Below, piece after piece: positions 6,680 to 15,400 of a DNA stretch of 64,000 nt (positions within the stretch are counted from its first letter, which is position 1; each line of letters opens with the position of its first letter). Source of the stretch: Phyllobacteriaceae bacterium. Its GTDB lineage: Bacteria; Pseudomonadota; Alphaproteobacteria; Rhizobiales; Rhizobiaceae. Location of the stretch: positions 62,001 to 126,000 of the forward strand of contig JANSXT010000001.1 in assembly GCA_024742765.1 (NCBI GenBank), given 5' to 3'. The notes below the pieces were generated by a model that saw only the letters and a list, made by a program, of their open reading frames with translations, did not search any database and had not been told where the DNA came from. Both the position numbers and the translations under genes were made by a program.

Positions 6680-8842
6680 TCAACGCGAACGTGCCGCCAG
6701 CCTTTGGGGATCGGCCGCAAGCGGCACGGTGCCGCCGAGCCGTTCCTCAAGCGCGATCAGGTAACGCACCGCCTCCTCCGACAGGGCCAGTCGCCGCTGG
6801 GCGAGCCTTCCGGTGTTGTCCTCGACTGCCACTTCAGGCGCCTCCTCCGCGGCAGGGCGGATAGAGTCTTCGACGCCGGGTAGGGGAATGAGGTCGGCAT
6901 CGCGGTGCGCATAGGACATGATCCGCTGCCATGTCATCGCGGGAAGGCGGCCGCCGGTCAGCCGGTTGGTCGGCGTGTAGTCGTCATTGCCATACCAGAC
7001 CGCGGCGGTGAAATTGCCGGTGTAGCCGACGAACCAGGCATCGCGATAAGCCTGTGTGGTCCCGGTCTTGCCGGCCACCTTGATGCCGTCGAGCGCCGCG
7101 CGCCGTCCGGTGCCCCATTCGGTCACATTGACCAGCATCCGGTTGAGCATTTCCGCCTTGTCGGCGTCGAGCACGCGTTCGCCCTCGGCTGCCGCGCGCC
7201 GGCGATCATAGATGATCTCGCCGGACGGGCTCTTGATCTGGGTGAAGGCGTGCCGGGTGCCGGCGATGCCGCCGCTCGCCAGCGTCAGATAGCCGGTCGC
7301 CTGGTCCATCACCGTCATTCCGGCCGTGCCCAGCACCATCGTGTGATGGCTGATGATGTTCGATTCAACGCCCATCTTTGCCGCCATGTCCACGATCGGT
7401 TTCGTGCCGCCCAGATGGTCACGCGTGATCCAGACCGGCACGGTGTTGATCGAACGCGCCAGCGCCGTCGACAGCGAGACGCGTCCGGCAAAGGAACGGT
7501 TGTAGTTCTGCGGCGACCATCCGCGCCAGGTGATCGGCCGGTCCGCGATGACGGTGGCGTCTGTCAGCCCGGCATCGATCGCCGCCGCATAGACATAGGT
7601 CTTGAACGACGATCCGGGCTGCCGCTGGGCGGCTGTCGCGCGGTTGAACTGGCTGACGCCGTAGTCTCTGCCGCCGACCAGCGCGCGCACGGCGCCGTTG
7701 GCCTCGATCAGCACCACGGCCGATTCACTGACATTGTAGTCCTGGCCGTGCTTGCGCAGGAAGAACTGCACCGATTCTTCGGAAGCCTGCTGCAGTTCCA
7801 GATCGATCGTGGTGCGCACGATCACCGATCGCGTCGGCACGTTTTGCGCGATGATGAAGTCCTTGACCTCCTCGAAGGTCCAATCGAGGAAATAGTCCGG
7901 GCTTTCGGTGCTGTTGCGCAGGACCACATCGGCCGGTTCGCGCCGTGCGCCGGTGACCTGACCCTCGGTCATGAAATCGGCCTGGACGATGTTGGTCAGC
8001 ACCTCGTTCGCCCGCCCGCGCGCCGCCGGCAGGTTGATATGCGGCGCAAAGCGGGCCGGCGCCTTGAACAGGCCGGCAAGCATCGCCGCCTCGGCCAGGT
8101 CGATGTCGCGCACATCCTTGTCGAAATAAAATTTTGCCGCCGCGCCCACGCCGAAGGTGCCGCCGCCCATATAGGCGCGGTCCAGATAGAGCTTGAGGAT
8201 CTCCTCCTTGGTCAGATTGGCTTCCAGCCAAAGCGCCAGGAACGCCTCCTTGATCTTGCGCTCCAGCGTCCGCTCATTGCTCAGAAACAGGTTCTTGGCG
8301 AGCTGCTGGGTGATCGTCGAGCCACCCTGCACGACAGAGTTCGCGCGCACATTCTCCGTCATCGCGCGCACAAGCCCCATCGCGTCGATGCCGAAATGGT
8401 CGAAGAAGCGGCGGTCCTCGGTGGCCAGGACCGCCTTCACCAGATGGTCGGGCAGGTCCTCCACCGGCACCGCATCGGTGTGCAGGATGCCGCGCTGGCC
8501 GATCTCGCGGCCGTACCGGTCAAGGAAGGTGACGGCGAACTGGTCCTGGTTGCGCCAGTCCTGCGCCACCTCGCGCGACGAGGGGATGGCCAGCGCCAGA
8601 AGCGCAATCAGGCCGAGCATGCCCAGCGTCATCGCGTCGCCCGCCGCCTCGAAGAAGACGCGGCGAAACCCGCGGGGGCGGAACCTGCGGAAGAAGATCG
8701 TGATGTCTTCCCAGGTCTGGGCCGCACGGAAGCCGGAATTGTAGATGGCCGAATCGATCCATGCGTCGATTTCCAGAAGGAATGACGACTTCTTGTGCGG
8801 CCTCTTCTTGCGGCCGTCGTCTGGCAGGTTCAGATCATCCAT
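6680..8842 (-). CDS. Class A penicillin-binding protein (PBP1A family)
   Basis: A 720-residue bifunctional peptidoglycan glycosyltransferase/transpeptidase of the inner membrane. A cytoplasmic N-terminus of about 70 residues precedes one transmembrane segment (residues about 69-88). The GT51 domain follows, with catalytic E142 in TEDRRFFDHFG, GGSTITQQLAKN at 173-184 and the KIKE motif. The transpeptidase domain carries the nucleophile S411 in SSFK, SIN and KTGT, so all three active-site motifs are intact. It polymerises and cross-links glycan strands. The C-terminus ends in a short helical tail after a Glu/Ala-rich linker. No downstream lipoprotein activator is visible. Confidence 0.93.
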   Translation of the reverse strand: MDDLNLPDDGRKKRPHKKSSFLLEIDAWIDSAIYNSGFRAAQTWEDITIFFRRFRPRGFRRVFFEAAGDAMTLGMLGLIALLALAIPSSREVAQDWRNQDQFAVTFLDRYGREIGQRGILHTDAVPVEDLPDHLVKAVLATEDRRFFDHFGIDAMGLVRAMTENVRANSVVQGGSTITQQLAKNLFLSNERTLERKIKEAFLALWLEANLTKEEILKLYLDRAYMGGGTFGVGAAAKFYFDKDVRDIDLAEAAMLAGLFKAPARFAPHINLPAARGRANEVLTNIVQADFMTEGQVTGARREPADVVLRNSTESPDYFLDWTFEEVKDFIIAQNVPTRSVIVRTTIDLELQQASEESVQFFLRKHGQDYNVSESAVVLIEANGAVRALVGGRDYGVSQFNRATAAQRQPGSSFKTYVYAAAIDAGLTDATVIADRPITWRGWSPQNYNRSFAGRVSLSTALARSINTVPVWITRDHLGGTKPIVDMAAKMGVESNIISHHTMVLGTAGMTVMDQATGYLTLASGGIAGTRHAFTQIKSPSGEIIYDRRRAAAEGERVLDADKAEMLNRMLVNVTEWGTGRRAALDGIKVAGKTGTTQAYRDAWFVGYTGNFTAAVWYGNDDYTPTNRLTGGRLPAMTWQRIMSYAHRDADLIPLPGVEDSIRPAAEEAPEVAVEDNTGRLAQRRLALSEEAVRYLIALEERLGGTVPLAADPQRLAARSR

Positions 8843-8984
8843 GTCGCAAAATGCGCGCTGCGCTGCCGGCCTTGCCGGCGCTCGGCCCCATTCATGCTAC
8901 CCCGCAAAGCTCTTGCTCCACAGGCGTCTGATGCTGTCTTGCCGCATTTCGTCATGGCGGGCAATGGTCTGCACGCTGTTGGCG

Positions 8985-9410
8985 TTAACGGCCGGCGCCC
9001 GTTTCGGTTGTCTGCGGCAAGTCGAGCGCGCCCTCCCGGGCACTGTGATAATATTGCGTGGCCACCATCAGGCCCTTGAGTGGGCGCAGAGGCAAAACGC
9101 AGAACGCCAGCAGCAGCGGCAGTGTCAGAAGCGCATTGAGCCAGTAAGGCGCGCCAACGGCGACCTCCATCCAGACCGCGAACGCGACCACCGGAACGCA
9201 TGCGAAGGTAATGACGAAAAAGGCCGGCCCGTCCGCCGGGTCGGCGAAGTCATAATCCAGACCGCACACCTCGCAATGATCGGCCAATGCCAGAAAGCCC
9301 GAAAACAGATGGCCGCGGCCGCAGCGCGGGCATTTGCCGACCAGCCCGGTGTGCTGGGGCTTGATCGGCGGATAATCGGTGTCAGGGCGCGCGTCGGAAG
9401 AGGTCGACAT
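8985..9410 (-). CDS. DUF983 membrane protein
   Basis: About 141 residues. A zinc-ribbon-like CPRCGRGH and CEVCGLD pair near the N-terminus is followed by two transmembrane segments (AFFVITFACVPVVAFAVWM and LNALLTLPLLLAFCVLPL), the standard DUF983 layout. Members are often found near cytochrome oxidase genes, but none is present here. ATG 9410 is chosen because the upstream option is only a TTG. It is divergent from the GTA cluster. Confidence 0.83.
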   Translation of the reverse strand: MSTSSDARPDTDYPPIKPQHTGLVGKCPRCGRGHLFSGFLALADHCEVCGLDYDFADPADGPAFFVITFACVPVVAFAVWMEVAVGAPYWLNALLTLPLLLAFCVLPLRPLKGLMVATQYYHSAREGALDLPQTTETGAGR

Positions 9411-9452
9411 GGAAGGTCCGTTCAAAAAATGCTCGATGATAGGAATATTTTC

Positions 9453-9481
9453 TTGACATCGTCACGGTGCCGGAGTAGGGT
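9453..9481 (+). promoter_or_regulatory. Candidate promoter of the GTA cluster
   Basis: TTGACA at 9453-9458, a 17-base spacer and TAGGGT at 9476-9481 make a sigma-70-type promoter with a perfect -35 box and a weak -10. It lies about 95 bases before the first GTA gene. A short dyad GTGA-N5-TCAC follows at 9483-9495 and could be a regulator site. In Rhodobacter, GTA transcription depends on regulators such as GafA and CtrA; no binding to this sequence is known. Confidence 0.45.
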
Positions 9482-9576
9482 AGTGACATAATCACGAAAT
9501 TGGGTCGACACGGCGCTTCGTCGCATGACGGGAGTTCGGTCGTTCGCCCATTGTGAATTTTCAAGAGAGGTTTGCG

Positions 9577-9990
9577 ATGGTTTCCGGATCGAACCGCGAG
9601 AGCGCGGCGCGGCACGTCGCGCTGCCGTTCCGTGTGCTCCAGGCGCTGGAGGGTCAGCTTGAGGTACAGGCCGAGCGGGTGATCGCGCTCGGTGAGCGGA
9701 GCGGGGGCGTCGACAGGCTGTTTCTGGATGCGGTGCCGGCTTTGACCAGGGCGGCCGAGAAGTTTGGCGACCTCAAGGCGCTGTGCGGCGACACGGAAGG
9801 CGAGGCACCCGAGGACGAATTGGCGGAACTGAACGCCTTCTTCAAGGCCACCGACAAACGGATCGACGAGCTTGCCCATGAACGTGCCGCCACGCTGGTG
9901 GCTGACGACGACACCGTCGCGACATGTCCGGCGTGTGGCGCTCAGATGCGGACTTCTGGCCCTCAGGGAGGCGCAGACCCCGCCGCGTGA
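9577..9990 (+). CDS. GTA first gene, candidate small terminase (g1 position)
   Basis: A 137-residue protein opening the GTA cluster. ATG 9577 is chosen because AGAGAGG lies six bases upstream; the ATT/TTG-type starts before it do not have this. The sequence is helical (RHVALPFRVLQALEGQLEVQAERV, then FGDLKAL and ELNAFFKATDKRIDELAHER), consistent with a coiled, oligomer-forming small terminase. It occupies the place of RcGTA g1, recently shown to be the terminase small subunit. The C-terminus adds a CPACG motif, which I do not know from g1. Its 3' end overlaps the large terminase frame. The function is inferred mainly from position. Confidence 0.55.
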   Translation: MVSGSNRESAARHVALPFRVLQALEGQLEVQAERVIALGERSGGVDRLFLDAVPALTRAAEKFGDLKALCGDTEGEAPEDELAELNAFFKATDKRIDELAHERAATLVADDDTVATCPACGAQMRTSGPQGGADPAA

Positions 9991-11170
9991 CCGAAACTGG
10001 TCGACATGGCTTTTGCTCGGCGGGCGCGGATCGGGCAAAACGCGCGCCGGCGCCGAATGGGTGCATGGCCTTGCCAGCGCGGCCCATCCGTTCGCCGACA
10101 GGGTATCGGCGCCGATCGCGCTGATCGGCGAGACGATCGCCGATGTGCGCGATGTGATGATCGAGGGGCCGGCCGGCATATTGCGGTCCGCGCGCTACAA
10201 CCGGCCGGTCTATGAGGCGACCCGGCGCCGGCTTGTCTGGCCGAATGGCGCGATTGCGCAGGTCTTTTCGGCGCACGATCCGGGCAGTCTACGCGGACCG
10301 CAATTCGCGGCAGCCTGGTGCGATGAATTGGTCAAATGGCCCTATCCCGGCGAGTGCTGGGACATGCTGCAATTCGGCCTGCGCCTTGGCGATTGGCCGC
10401 GTCTGGCGGTGACGACGACGCCAAGGCCGCTCAAGCTTTTGGCACGCATCATGGACGATGCCGCGACCATCACGGTGCGCATGGGGACCGCCGACAATGC
10501 CGCCAACCTTGCGCGCGATTTCCTGCGCACGATGCAGGCGCGCTATGGCGGCACGCGGCTCGGACGGCAGGAACTCGATGCCGAAATCCTCGGCGAACGT
10601 GACGGTGCGCTCTGGACCCGCGAACTGCTTGAACGGGGTAGGTCGACCGGCCGCGACAACCATGGGCGGATCGTCGTCGCCGTCGACCCGCCGGCCAGCG
10701 CCAAGGCGTCGTCGGATGCCTGCGGCATCGTCATTGCCGGCCTGACAGATGAGGGCATGGTCGACATCATCGCCGATCATACCATCGGTGCGGCGACGCC
10801 GCGCCAATGGGCGAGCCGCGCGGTTGCGGCCTATCACGCCGTCGGCGCCGATATCATGGTCGCCGAAGTCAACCAGGGCGGCGACATGGTGAAAAGCGTG
10901 ATCGGCATGGTCGATCCGACCGTCAATGTCCGCCCGGTGCGGGCGTCACGCGCCAAATGGCTGCGTGCCGAGCCGGTGGCCGCGCTCTATGAGCAGGGCC
11001 GCGTGCGCCATGTGGGCGTGCTGGCCGAACTGGAAGACGAGATGTGCGACTTCGGGCTGGACGGCCTGTCCTCGGGCCGCTCTCCCGACCGGCTCGATGC
11101 GCTGGTCTGGGCGGTCGGCGAACTGGTTTCCGGCGCGCGCGGCCAACCGCGCGTCCGCGCGATCATGTGA
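9935..11170 (+). CDS. GTA large terminase subunit (g2)
   Basis: The packaging motor ATPase and headful nuclease of the GTA. Walker A is GGRGSGKT just after WLLL near the N-terminus, Walker B is seen as AAWCDELVKW, and the nuclease begins with VVAVDPPAS and contains EVNQGGDMV and DRLDALVWAV, all typical of GTA/phage TerL. Length is about 411 residues. The start is uncertain: ATG 9872 would add 21 residues that look like out-of-frame translation of the preceding gene, so GTG 9935 is preferred. Neither has a clear ribosome site; translation may be coupled to the first gene, which ends at 9990. Confidence 0.88.
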   Translation: MALRCGLLALREAQTPPRDRNWSTWLLLGGRGSGKTRAGAEWVHGLASAAHPFADRVSAPIALIGETIADVRDVMIEGPAGILRSARYNRPVYEATRRRLVWPNGAIAQVFSAHDPGSLRGPQFAAAWCDELVKWPYPGECWDMLQFGLRLGDWPRLAVTTTPRPLKLLARIMDDAATITVRMGTADNAANLARDFLRTMQARYGGTRLGRQELDAEILGERDGALWTRELLERGRSTGRDNHGRIVVAVDPPASAKASSDACGIVIAGLTDEGMVDIIADHTIGAATPRQWASRAVAAYHAVGADIMVAEVNQGGDMVKSVIGMVDPTVNVRPVRASRAKWLRAEPVAALYEQGRVRHVGVLAELEDEMCDFGLDGLSSGRSPDRLDALVWAVGELVSGARGQPRVRAIM

Positions 11171-11185
11171 ACAACGGAAGAACCG

Positions 11186-12406
11186 ATGAACAGGGTCATG
11201 ACCATGCTCGGCCGATGGCGGGCGCGTGCAAACGCGGCCCAAAGGCATCCGGCGGGCAACACTCCGCCTGAACAAAAGTCAGCGATCGCGCAGAGCTTCA
11301 TCGCCATGCACACCATGCTCGACGCCGGGTGGACGCATGCCTCCTTCTCCACCCTGGCGCGCGAAGGATTCATGCGCAACCCGATCGTGCACCGGTGCGT
11401 CCGGATGGTGTCGGAGGCCGCCGCTGCCGTGCCCTGGAGCGTGCAAGAGGGTGACCGCGATCTTGCCGAACACCCGCTTGTGGAGACGCTTGAGCGCCCC
11501 AATATCGGCCAGTCACGAACCGCGCTGGCCGAGACGCTGTTCGGCAATCTGCTTTTGTCCGGCAATGCCTATATGGAGCGCATTGAGGCCGCCGACGGCC
11601 GAATGCGGCTCCATGCGATCCGGCCCGACCGCGTGCGTATCGAACATGACGAACGCGGCTGGCCCGCCCGCTGCATCATCGAAGGCGCGGACGGAGCGCG
11701 CACGATCGGCATGGACGATGACGCTCGCGCGCCGGCTATCGTGCATCTGTCGCTCTACAATCCGCTCAGCGAGACCGATGGGTTCGCGCCGCTCGAGGCC
11801 GCGCTGATGGCGCTCGACGTGCACAATGCTGCCGCACAATGGAACAAGGCGCTGCTGGACAATGCGGCGCGGCCTTCGGGCGCTCTGATCTACGCGCCAG
11901 GCGACGGCTCGACCCTGACGGCCGAGCAATATGACCAACTCAAAAAGGAACTCGCCGATGGCTATTCCGGCGCGCTCAATGCCGGCCGTCCGCTGCTGCT
12001 GGAGGGCGGGCTCGATTGGAAGGCGATGGGCCTGACGCCGCGCGATATGGACTTCATCGAAGCCAAGAACTCGGCCAGCCGCGACATTGCGCTCGCCTTC
12101 GGCGTGCCGCCCATGCTGCTCGGCATACCGGGCGACAACACCTATTCCAACTATCAGGAAGCACAGCGCGCCTTCTACCGGCTGACCGTGTTGCCGCTGG
12201 TTCGACGGACGGTCGAGGCATTGTCCGGCTGGCTGGCGCCGCTCTATCCCGGGCGCATCCGGATCGGCATCGATCTCGATCAGGTCGAGGGGCTGGCCGC
12301 CGAGCGCGATGCGCTGTGGGCGCGGCTCGAAGCGGCGTCCTTCCTGACCGATGCCGAAAAACGTGCAGCGGTCGGCTATGCGCCGACGCCGTCGCAGAGC
12401 GGCTGA
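11186..12406 (+). CDS. GTA portal protein, HK97 family (g3)
   Basis: A 406-residue HK97-type portal, forming the ring through which DNA enters the capsid. Family features include FMRNPIVHRCVRMVSEAAA near residues 60-80, LFGNLLLSGNAYMER, the central WNKALLDNAARPSGAL, and LAFGVPPMLLGIPGDNTYSNY near residues 300-320. Length is normal for GTA portals. It starts 15 bases after the large terminase and ends 7 bases before the DUF6107 gene. Confidence 0.92.
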   Translation: MNRVMTMLGRWRARANAAQRHPAGNTPPEQKSAIAQSFIAMHTMLDAGWTHASFSTLAREGFMRNPIVHRCVRMVSEAAAAVPWSVQEGDRDLAEHPLVETLERPNIGQSRTALAETLFGNLLLSGNAYMERIEAADGRMRLHAIRPDRVRIEHDERGWPARCIIEGADGARTIGMDDDARAPAIVHLSLYNPLSETDGFAPLEAALMALDVHNAAAQWNKALLDNAARPSGALIYAPGDGSTLTAEQYDQLKKELADGYSGALNAGRPLLLEGGLDWKAMGLTPRDMDFIEAKNSASRDIALAFGVPPMLLGIPGDNTYSNYQEAQRAFYRLTVLPLVRRTVEALSGWLAPLYPGRIRIGIDLDQVEGLAAERDALWARLEAASFLTDAEKRAAVGYAPTPSQSG

Positions 12407-12413
12407 CGAGATC

Positions 12414-12764
12414 ATGACCGACATCAATCCGGCGGGCACGGTGTGGCTCGCCAAACTGGCCGGCGCTGTCGCAGGCTCGGCGATCTCGCTTGCCTATCTG
12501 TTTCCGCGCTCGCGCCGCGAGGCCGCGCTGCGCTTCATGACCGGCGTGACCGGCGGTGTCGTCTTCGGCACCACGGTCGGCGTTGCGGTCGCCGAACGTC
12601 TGGCGATCGCCGACGTGCTCAGCGACTTCGAAACCGTGCTGATGGGCGCCGCCCTGGCTTCGGTCAGCATCTGGTGGGCGATGGGCCTTGCCATCCGTTT
12701 CGCCGACCGCAGCGGCAGTTCGACACCCAAATCCGGCACCAGGAGCCCCGATGATTCCGCTTGA
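12414..12764 (+). CDS. DUF6107 membrane protein of the GTA cluster (g3.5 position)
   Basis: A 116-residue protein with about three hydrophobic segments: AKLAGAVAGSAISLAYLF, FMTGVTGGVVFGTTVGVAVA and LMGAALASVSIWWAMGLAI. This is the layout of DUF6107, a family found between portal and protease genes of rhizobial GTA clusters, at the place of RcGTA g3.5. Its job is unknown; a membrane role in assembly or a holin-like role is conceivable. The 3' end overlaps the protease start by 14 bases. Confidence 0.75.
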   Translation: MTDINPAGTVWLAKLAGAVAGSAISLAYLFPRSRREAALRFMTGVTGGVVFGTTVGVAVAERLAIADVLSDFETVLMGAALASVSIWWAMGLAIRFADRSGSSTPKSGTRSPDDSA

Positions 12765-13431
12765 TCGCAAATTTGCCGCATCCGAACTGGGCGATGTCGA
12801 CGAGACCGGCACGTTCACGGGCTATGCGTCCGTCTTCGGCGCGGTCGATCTGGGACAGGAGGTGGTCGCCGCCGGCGCGTTCACCAAGTCTCTGGCCGAA
12901 AGGGGCGCCGCCGGCATCCGCATGCTGTTCCAGCACAATCCGGACGAACCGATCGGCCACTGGCTGTCGGTCGAGGAGGATGCGCACGGCCTGAAGGTCC
13001 GCGGCCGGATCAGCACCGAAGTCGCGCGCGGCCGCGAAGTGCTGGCGCTGATGCAGGCCGGCGGACTCGACGGCCTGTCGATCGGCTTCAAGACGGTGCG
13101 CGCCAAGACCGACGCCGCCACCGGTGTCCGCCACATCTTCGAGGCCGATCTCTGGGAGATTTCCATCGTCACATTCCCGATGCTGCCCGAGGCGCGGGTT
13201 GCGGCCGTCAAGGCCGCACCGGCCCTGCCGACGGTCCGGGATTTTGAACGTTGGCTCGTGCGCGATGCCGGGCTGACCAGACGGCAGGCCCGCACGGTGA
13301 TCACCAAGGGGTTTGCCGCATTGGATCGCGGGCGGGAAGCCGCATCCGGAACCGGCGCAAAGGACGGGATTGTGCTCGCGCACACCATCCGCCGCGCCGC
13401 CGATCTTCTCACACTCAAGACCAAGGAATAG
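12751..13431 (+). CDS. GTA prohead protease, HK97 family (g4)
   Basis: A 226-residue HK97-type maturation protease (peptidase U35 family) that trims the capsid N-terminus during head assembly. Typical features are FTGYASVFGAVDLGQEVVAAGAF, MLFQHNPDEPIGHW containing the catalytic His, and GLDGLSIGFKTV containing the catalytic Ser. ATG 12751 is chosen because AGGAG lies five bases upstream. The gene starts inside the end of the DUF6107 gene and is followed closely by the capsid gene. Confidence 0.92.
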   Translation: MIPLDRKFAASELGDVDETGTFTGYASVFGAVDLGQEVVAAGAFTKSLAERGAAGIRMLFQHNPDEPIGHWLSVEEDAHGLKVRGRISTEVARGREVLALMQAGGLDGLSIGFKTVRAKTDAATGVRHIFEADLWEISIVTFPMLPEARVAAVKAAPALPTVRDFERWLVRDAGLTRRQARTVITKGFAALDRGREAASGTGAKDGIVLAHTIRRAADLLTLKTKE

Positions 13432-13436
13432 CGATC

Positions 13437-14738
13437 ATGAGCAACCTTCAGAAAGGCCGCACGGCCCCGGCGCGAAAGGCCGCAACGGCCATGCCCGCCG
13501 TGCCTGCCGCCAAACCCATGCCGGTGTCCCATGCCCAGGATGTCGCCGAAGCGTTCGACGACTTCATGCGCGCCTTCGACGCGTTCAAGCAGGCCAATGA
13601 CGAACGTCTGCGCGAACTGGAGAGCCAGCTTGGCGAGGATCCCGTCTCCGCCGACAAGGTCGACCGGATAAACCTGGCGGTCGACGAGCAAAAGCGCGTG
13701 CTGGAAAGACTGGTGGCCAAGGCCGCAAGCCCGACGAGCGGCGGCGGTTTCGCCTTTGGCGGCAACAGCGAACACAAGGCCGCTTTCGAGCGCTATGTGC
13801 GCGGCGGCGACGAAGCGGGCCTCCGGCGTCTCGAAGGCAAGGCCATGTCCTATGGCTCGGGTCCCGATGGCGGCTTTCTCGTGCCGCCGGAGACCGAGAC
13901 CGCCATCGCCGGCCGGTTGCGCGATCTGTCGCCCATTCGCGCGCTGGCCACCGTGCGCCAGGTCACCGGCGCGGTGCTGAAAAAGCCGTTCGCCGTCAGC
14001 GGCCCAGCGGTGGGCTGGGTCGGCGAAACCGATGCGCGACCCGAGACGGCGGCCGGAACGCTGGCCGAATTGCAGTTCCCGACGATGGAACTCTACGCCA
14101 TGCCGGCTGCAACCGCGACCCTGCTCGAGGACAGCGCCGTCGACATCGACCAGTGGATTTCCGCCGAGGTCGAGGCGGCATTCGCAGAGCAGGAGGGGGC
14201 GGCGTTCGTCAATGGCGACGGCGTCAACAAGCCACGCGGACTTCTCGACTACACCATCGTCGATGAAAGCGCGTGGAGCTGGGGCAATCTGGGCTATGTT
14301 CCGACCGGCACCGCCGGCGATCTGCCCGCCGACGACGCGACAGGCGTGCTGCTCGACACCGTCTTCACGCTCAAGGCGGGCTATCGGCAGAACGCCTCCT
14401 GGCTGATGAGCCGCAAGACCCAGGCCGCCATCCGCAAGCTCAAGGACGTGGATGGCAACTATGTCTGGCAGCCCCCGGCCACCGCCGAGCAGAAGCCCTC
14501 CTTGATGGGCTTTTCGGTGCATGAGTCCGAGGACATGCCGGCCATCGCCGCCGATGCGCCCGCCATCGCCTTTGGCGACTTTGCACGGGGATATCTGGTG
14601 GTCGACCGGCGCGGCGTCTCGGTGCTGCGCGATCCCTACTCGGCCAAGCCCTACGTGCTCTTCTACACCACCAAGCGCGTCGGCGGCGGCATCCAGGACT
14701 TCGATGCCATCAAGCTGATCCGGTTCGGCGTGAGCTGA
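13437..14738 (+). CDS. GTA major capsid protein, HK97 fold (g5)
   Basis: A 433-residue HK97-type major capsid protein. The first 110 or so residues contain a helical delta-like domain (FDDFMRAFDAFKQANDERLRE...VDRINLAVDEQKRVLERL) that the g4 protease would remove. The mature part begins near residue 110-140 with FERYVRGGDEAGL and SYGSGPDGGFLVPPE. The capsid core shows QEGAAFVNGDGVNKPRGLL and GFSVHESEDMPAIAADAPAIAFGDF. ATG 13437 follows an AAGGA site. A long perfect stem-loop lies just downstream. Confidence 0.94.
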   Translation: MSNLQKGRTAPARKAATAMPAVPAAKPMPVSHAQDVAEAFDDFMRAFDAFKQANDERLRELESQLGEDPVSADKVDRINLAVDEQKRVLERLVAKAASPTSGGGFAFGGNSEHKAAFERYVRGGDEAGLRRLEGKAMSYGSGPDGGFLVPPETETAIAGRLRDLSPIRALATVRQVTGAVLKKPFAVSGPAVGWVGETDARPETAAGTLAELQFPTMELYAMPAATATLLEDSAVDIDQWISAEVEAAFAEQEGAAFVNGDGVNKPRGLLDYTIVDESAWSWGNLGYVPTGTAGDLPADDATGVLLDTVFTLKAGYRQNASWLMSRKTQAAIRKLKDVDGNYVWQPPATAEQKPSLMGFSVHESEDMPAIAADAPAIAFGDFARGYLVVDRRGVSVLRDPYSAKPYVLFYTTKRVGGGIQDFDAIKLIRFGVS

Positions 14739-14773
14739 TAGGCGCGGCCTCGTCCCCCGCGCTTCACGCCGCA

Positions 14774-14811
14774 GCGGACGGCCCGGTCCGCCTCCCTGCC
14801 GGGCCGTCCGC
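14774..14811 (+). promoter_or_regulatory. Perfect 13-bp stem-loop after the capsid gene
   Basis: GCGGACGGCCCGG at 14774-14786 pairs exactly with CCGGGCCGTCCGC at 14799-14811 around a 12-base loop. It lies 36 bases after the capsid stop and 23 bases before g6. There is no T-run, so it is not a standard intrinsic terminator. It is more likely a partial terminator or an RNA-stabilising hairpin that keeps capsid message in excess over tail messages. Confidence 0.6.
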
Positions 14812-14834
14812 ACCCATCTTGAAAAGGAAAGACC

Positions 14835-15398
14835 ATGGTTCTGATGCCCATCGGCACGCCGGCCGTGCCGCCGGTGCCGCTTGCCAATGCCAAGGCGCAT
14901 CTGCGCGTCACCCATGACGGCGAGGACACGTTGATCGCCGAACTGGTCGATGCCGCAGCGCGCTTCATCGCTGACGATACCGGCATCGCGCTGATCGATC
15001 AGGCCTGGCGTCTTTCGCTGTCCGACATGCCGACGGCGCCGGTCGCTCTGCCGCGCCATCCCGTTGCCGCGATCGTGGCCGTCACGGCTTATGACCATGA
15101 CGGCGATCCGGCGGTATTGGACGGCAGTGCCTACCGGCTCGACACGATGCGACGCCCGGCCACCTTGACCTTCGAGCCGGGAGCCCTGTCGGCGTCGATG
15201 ACCGGCATCGAGATCGACTTCCACGCCGGGTTCAGCCCGGCAGGACCCGACGTGCCCGACACGCTGCGCCGCGCCATCCTGACCTTGGTCGCCCATTGGT
15301 ACGAGTTCCGGGGCAGCTACGGGCCCGGCGAGCAGCCCGTCTCCGTTCCGATGGCCTATTCGCGCCTGGTGCGCGCCTGGCGCCGGATCGGTATCTGA
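14835..15398 (+). CDS. GTA head-tail connector (g6)
   Basis: A 187-residue protein of the phage gp6-like/DUF connector family. The N-terminal part has LANAKAHLRVTHDGEDTLIAELVDAAARFIADDTG, the typical helical connector opening, then a beta domain, and ends in LVAHWYEFRGSYGPGE. It forms the adaptor ring under the portal. AAAAGGA lies upstream of ATG 14835. The next gene begins two bases after its stop. Confidence 0.88.
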   Translation: MVLMPIGTPAVPPVPLANAKAHLRVTHDGEDTLIAELVDAAARFIADDTGIALIDQAWRLSLSDMPTAPVALPRHPVAAIVAVTAYDHDGDPAVLDGSAYRLDTMRRPATLTFEPGALSASMTGIEIDFHAGFSPAGPDVPDTLRRAILTLVAHWYEFRGSYGPGEQPVSVPMAYSRLVRAWRRIGI

Positions 15399-15400
15399 CC

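Noticed and set aside
6905-8785. A long open frame on the plus strand opposite the penicillin-binding protein gene.
   Set aside because: It lies fully within the PBP gene, whose transpeptidase and glycosyltransferase motifs are intact on the minus strand. Its translation is Arg/His-rich and unlike a folded protein.
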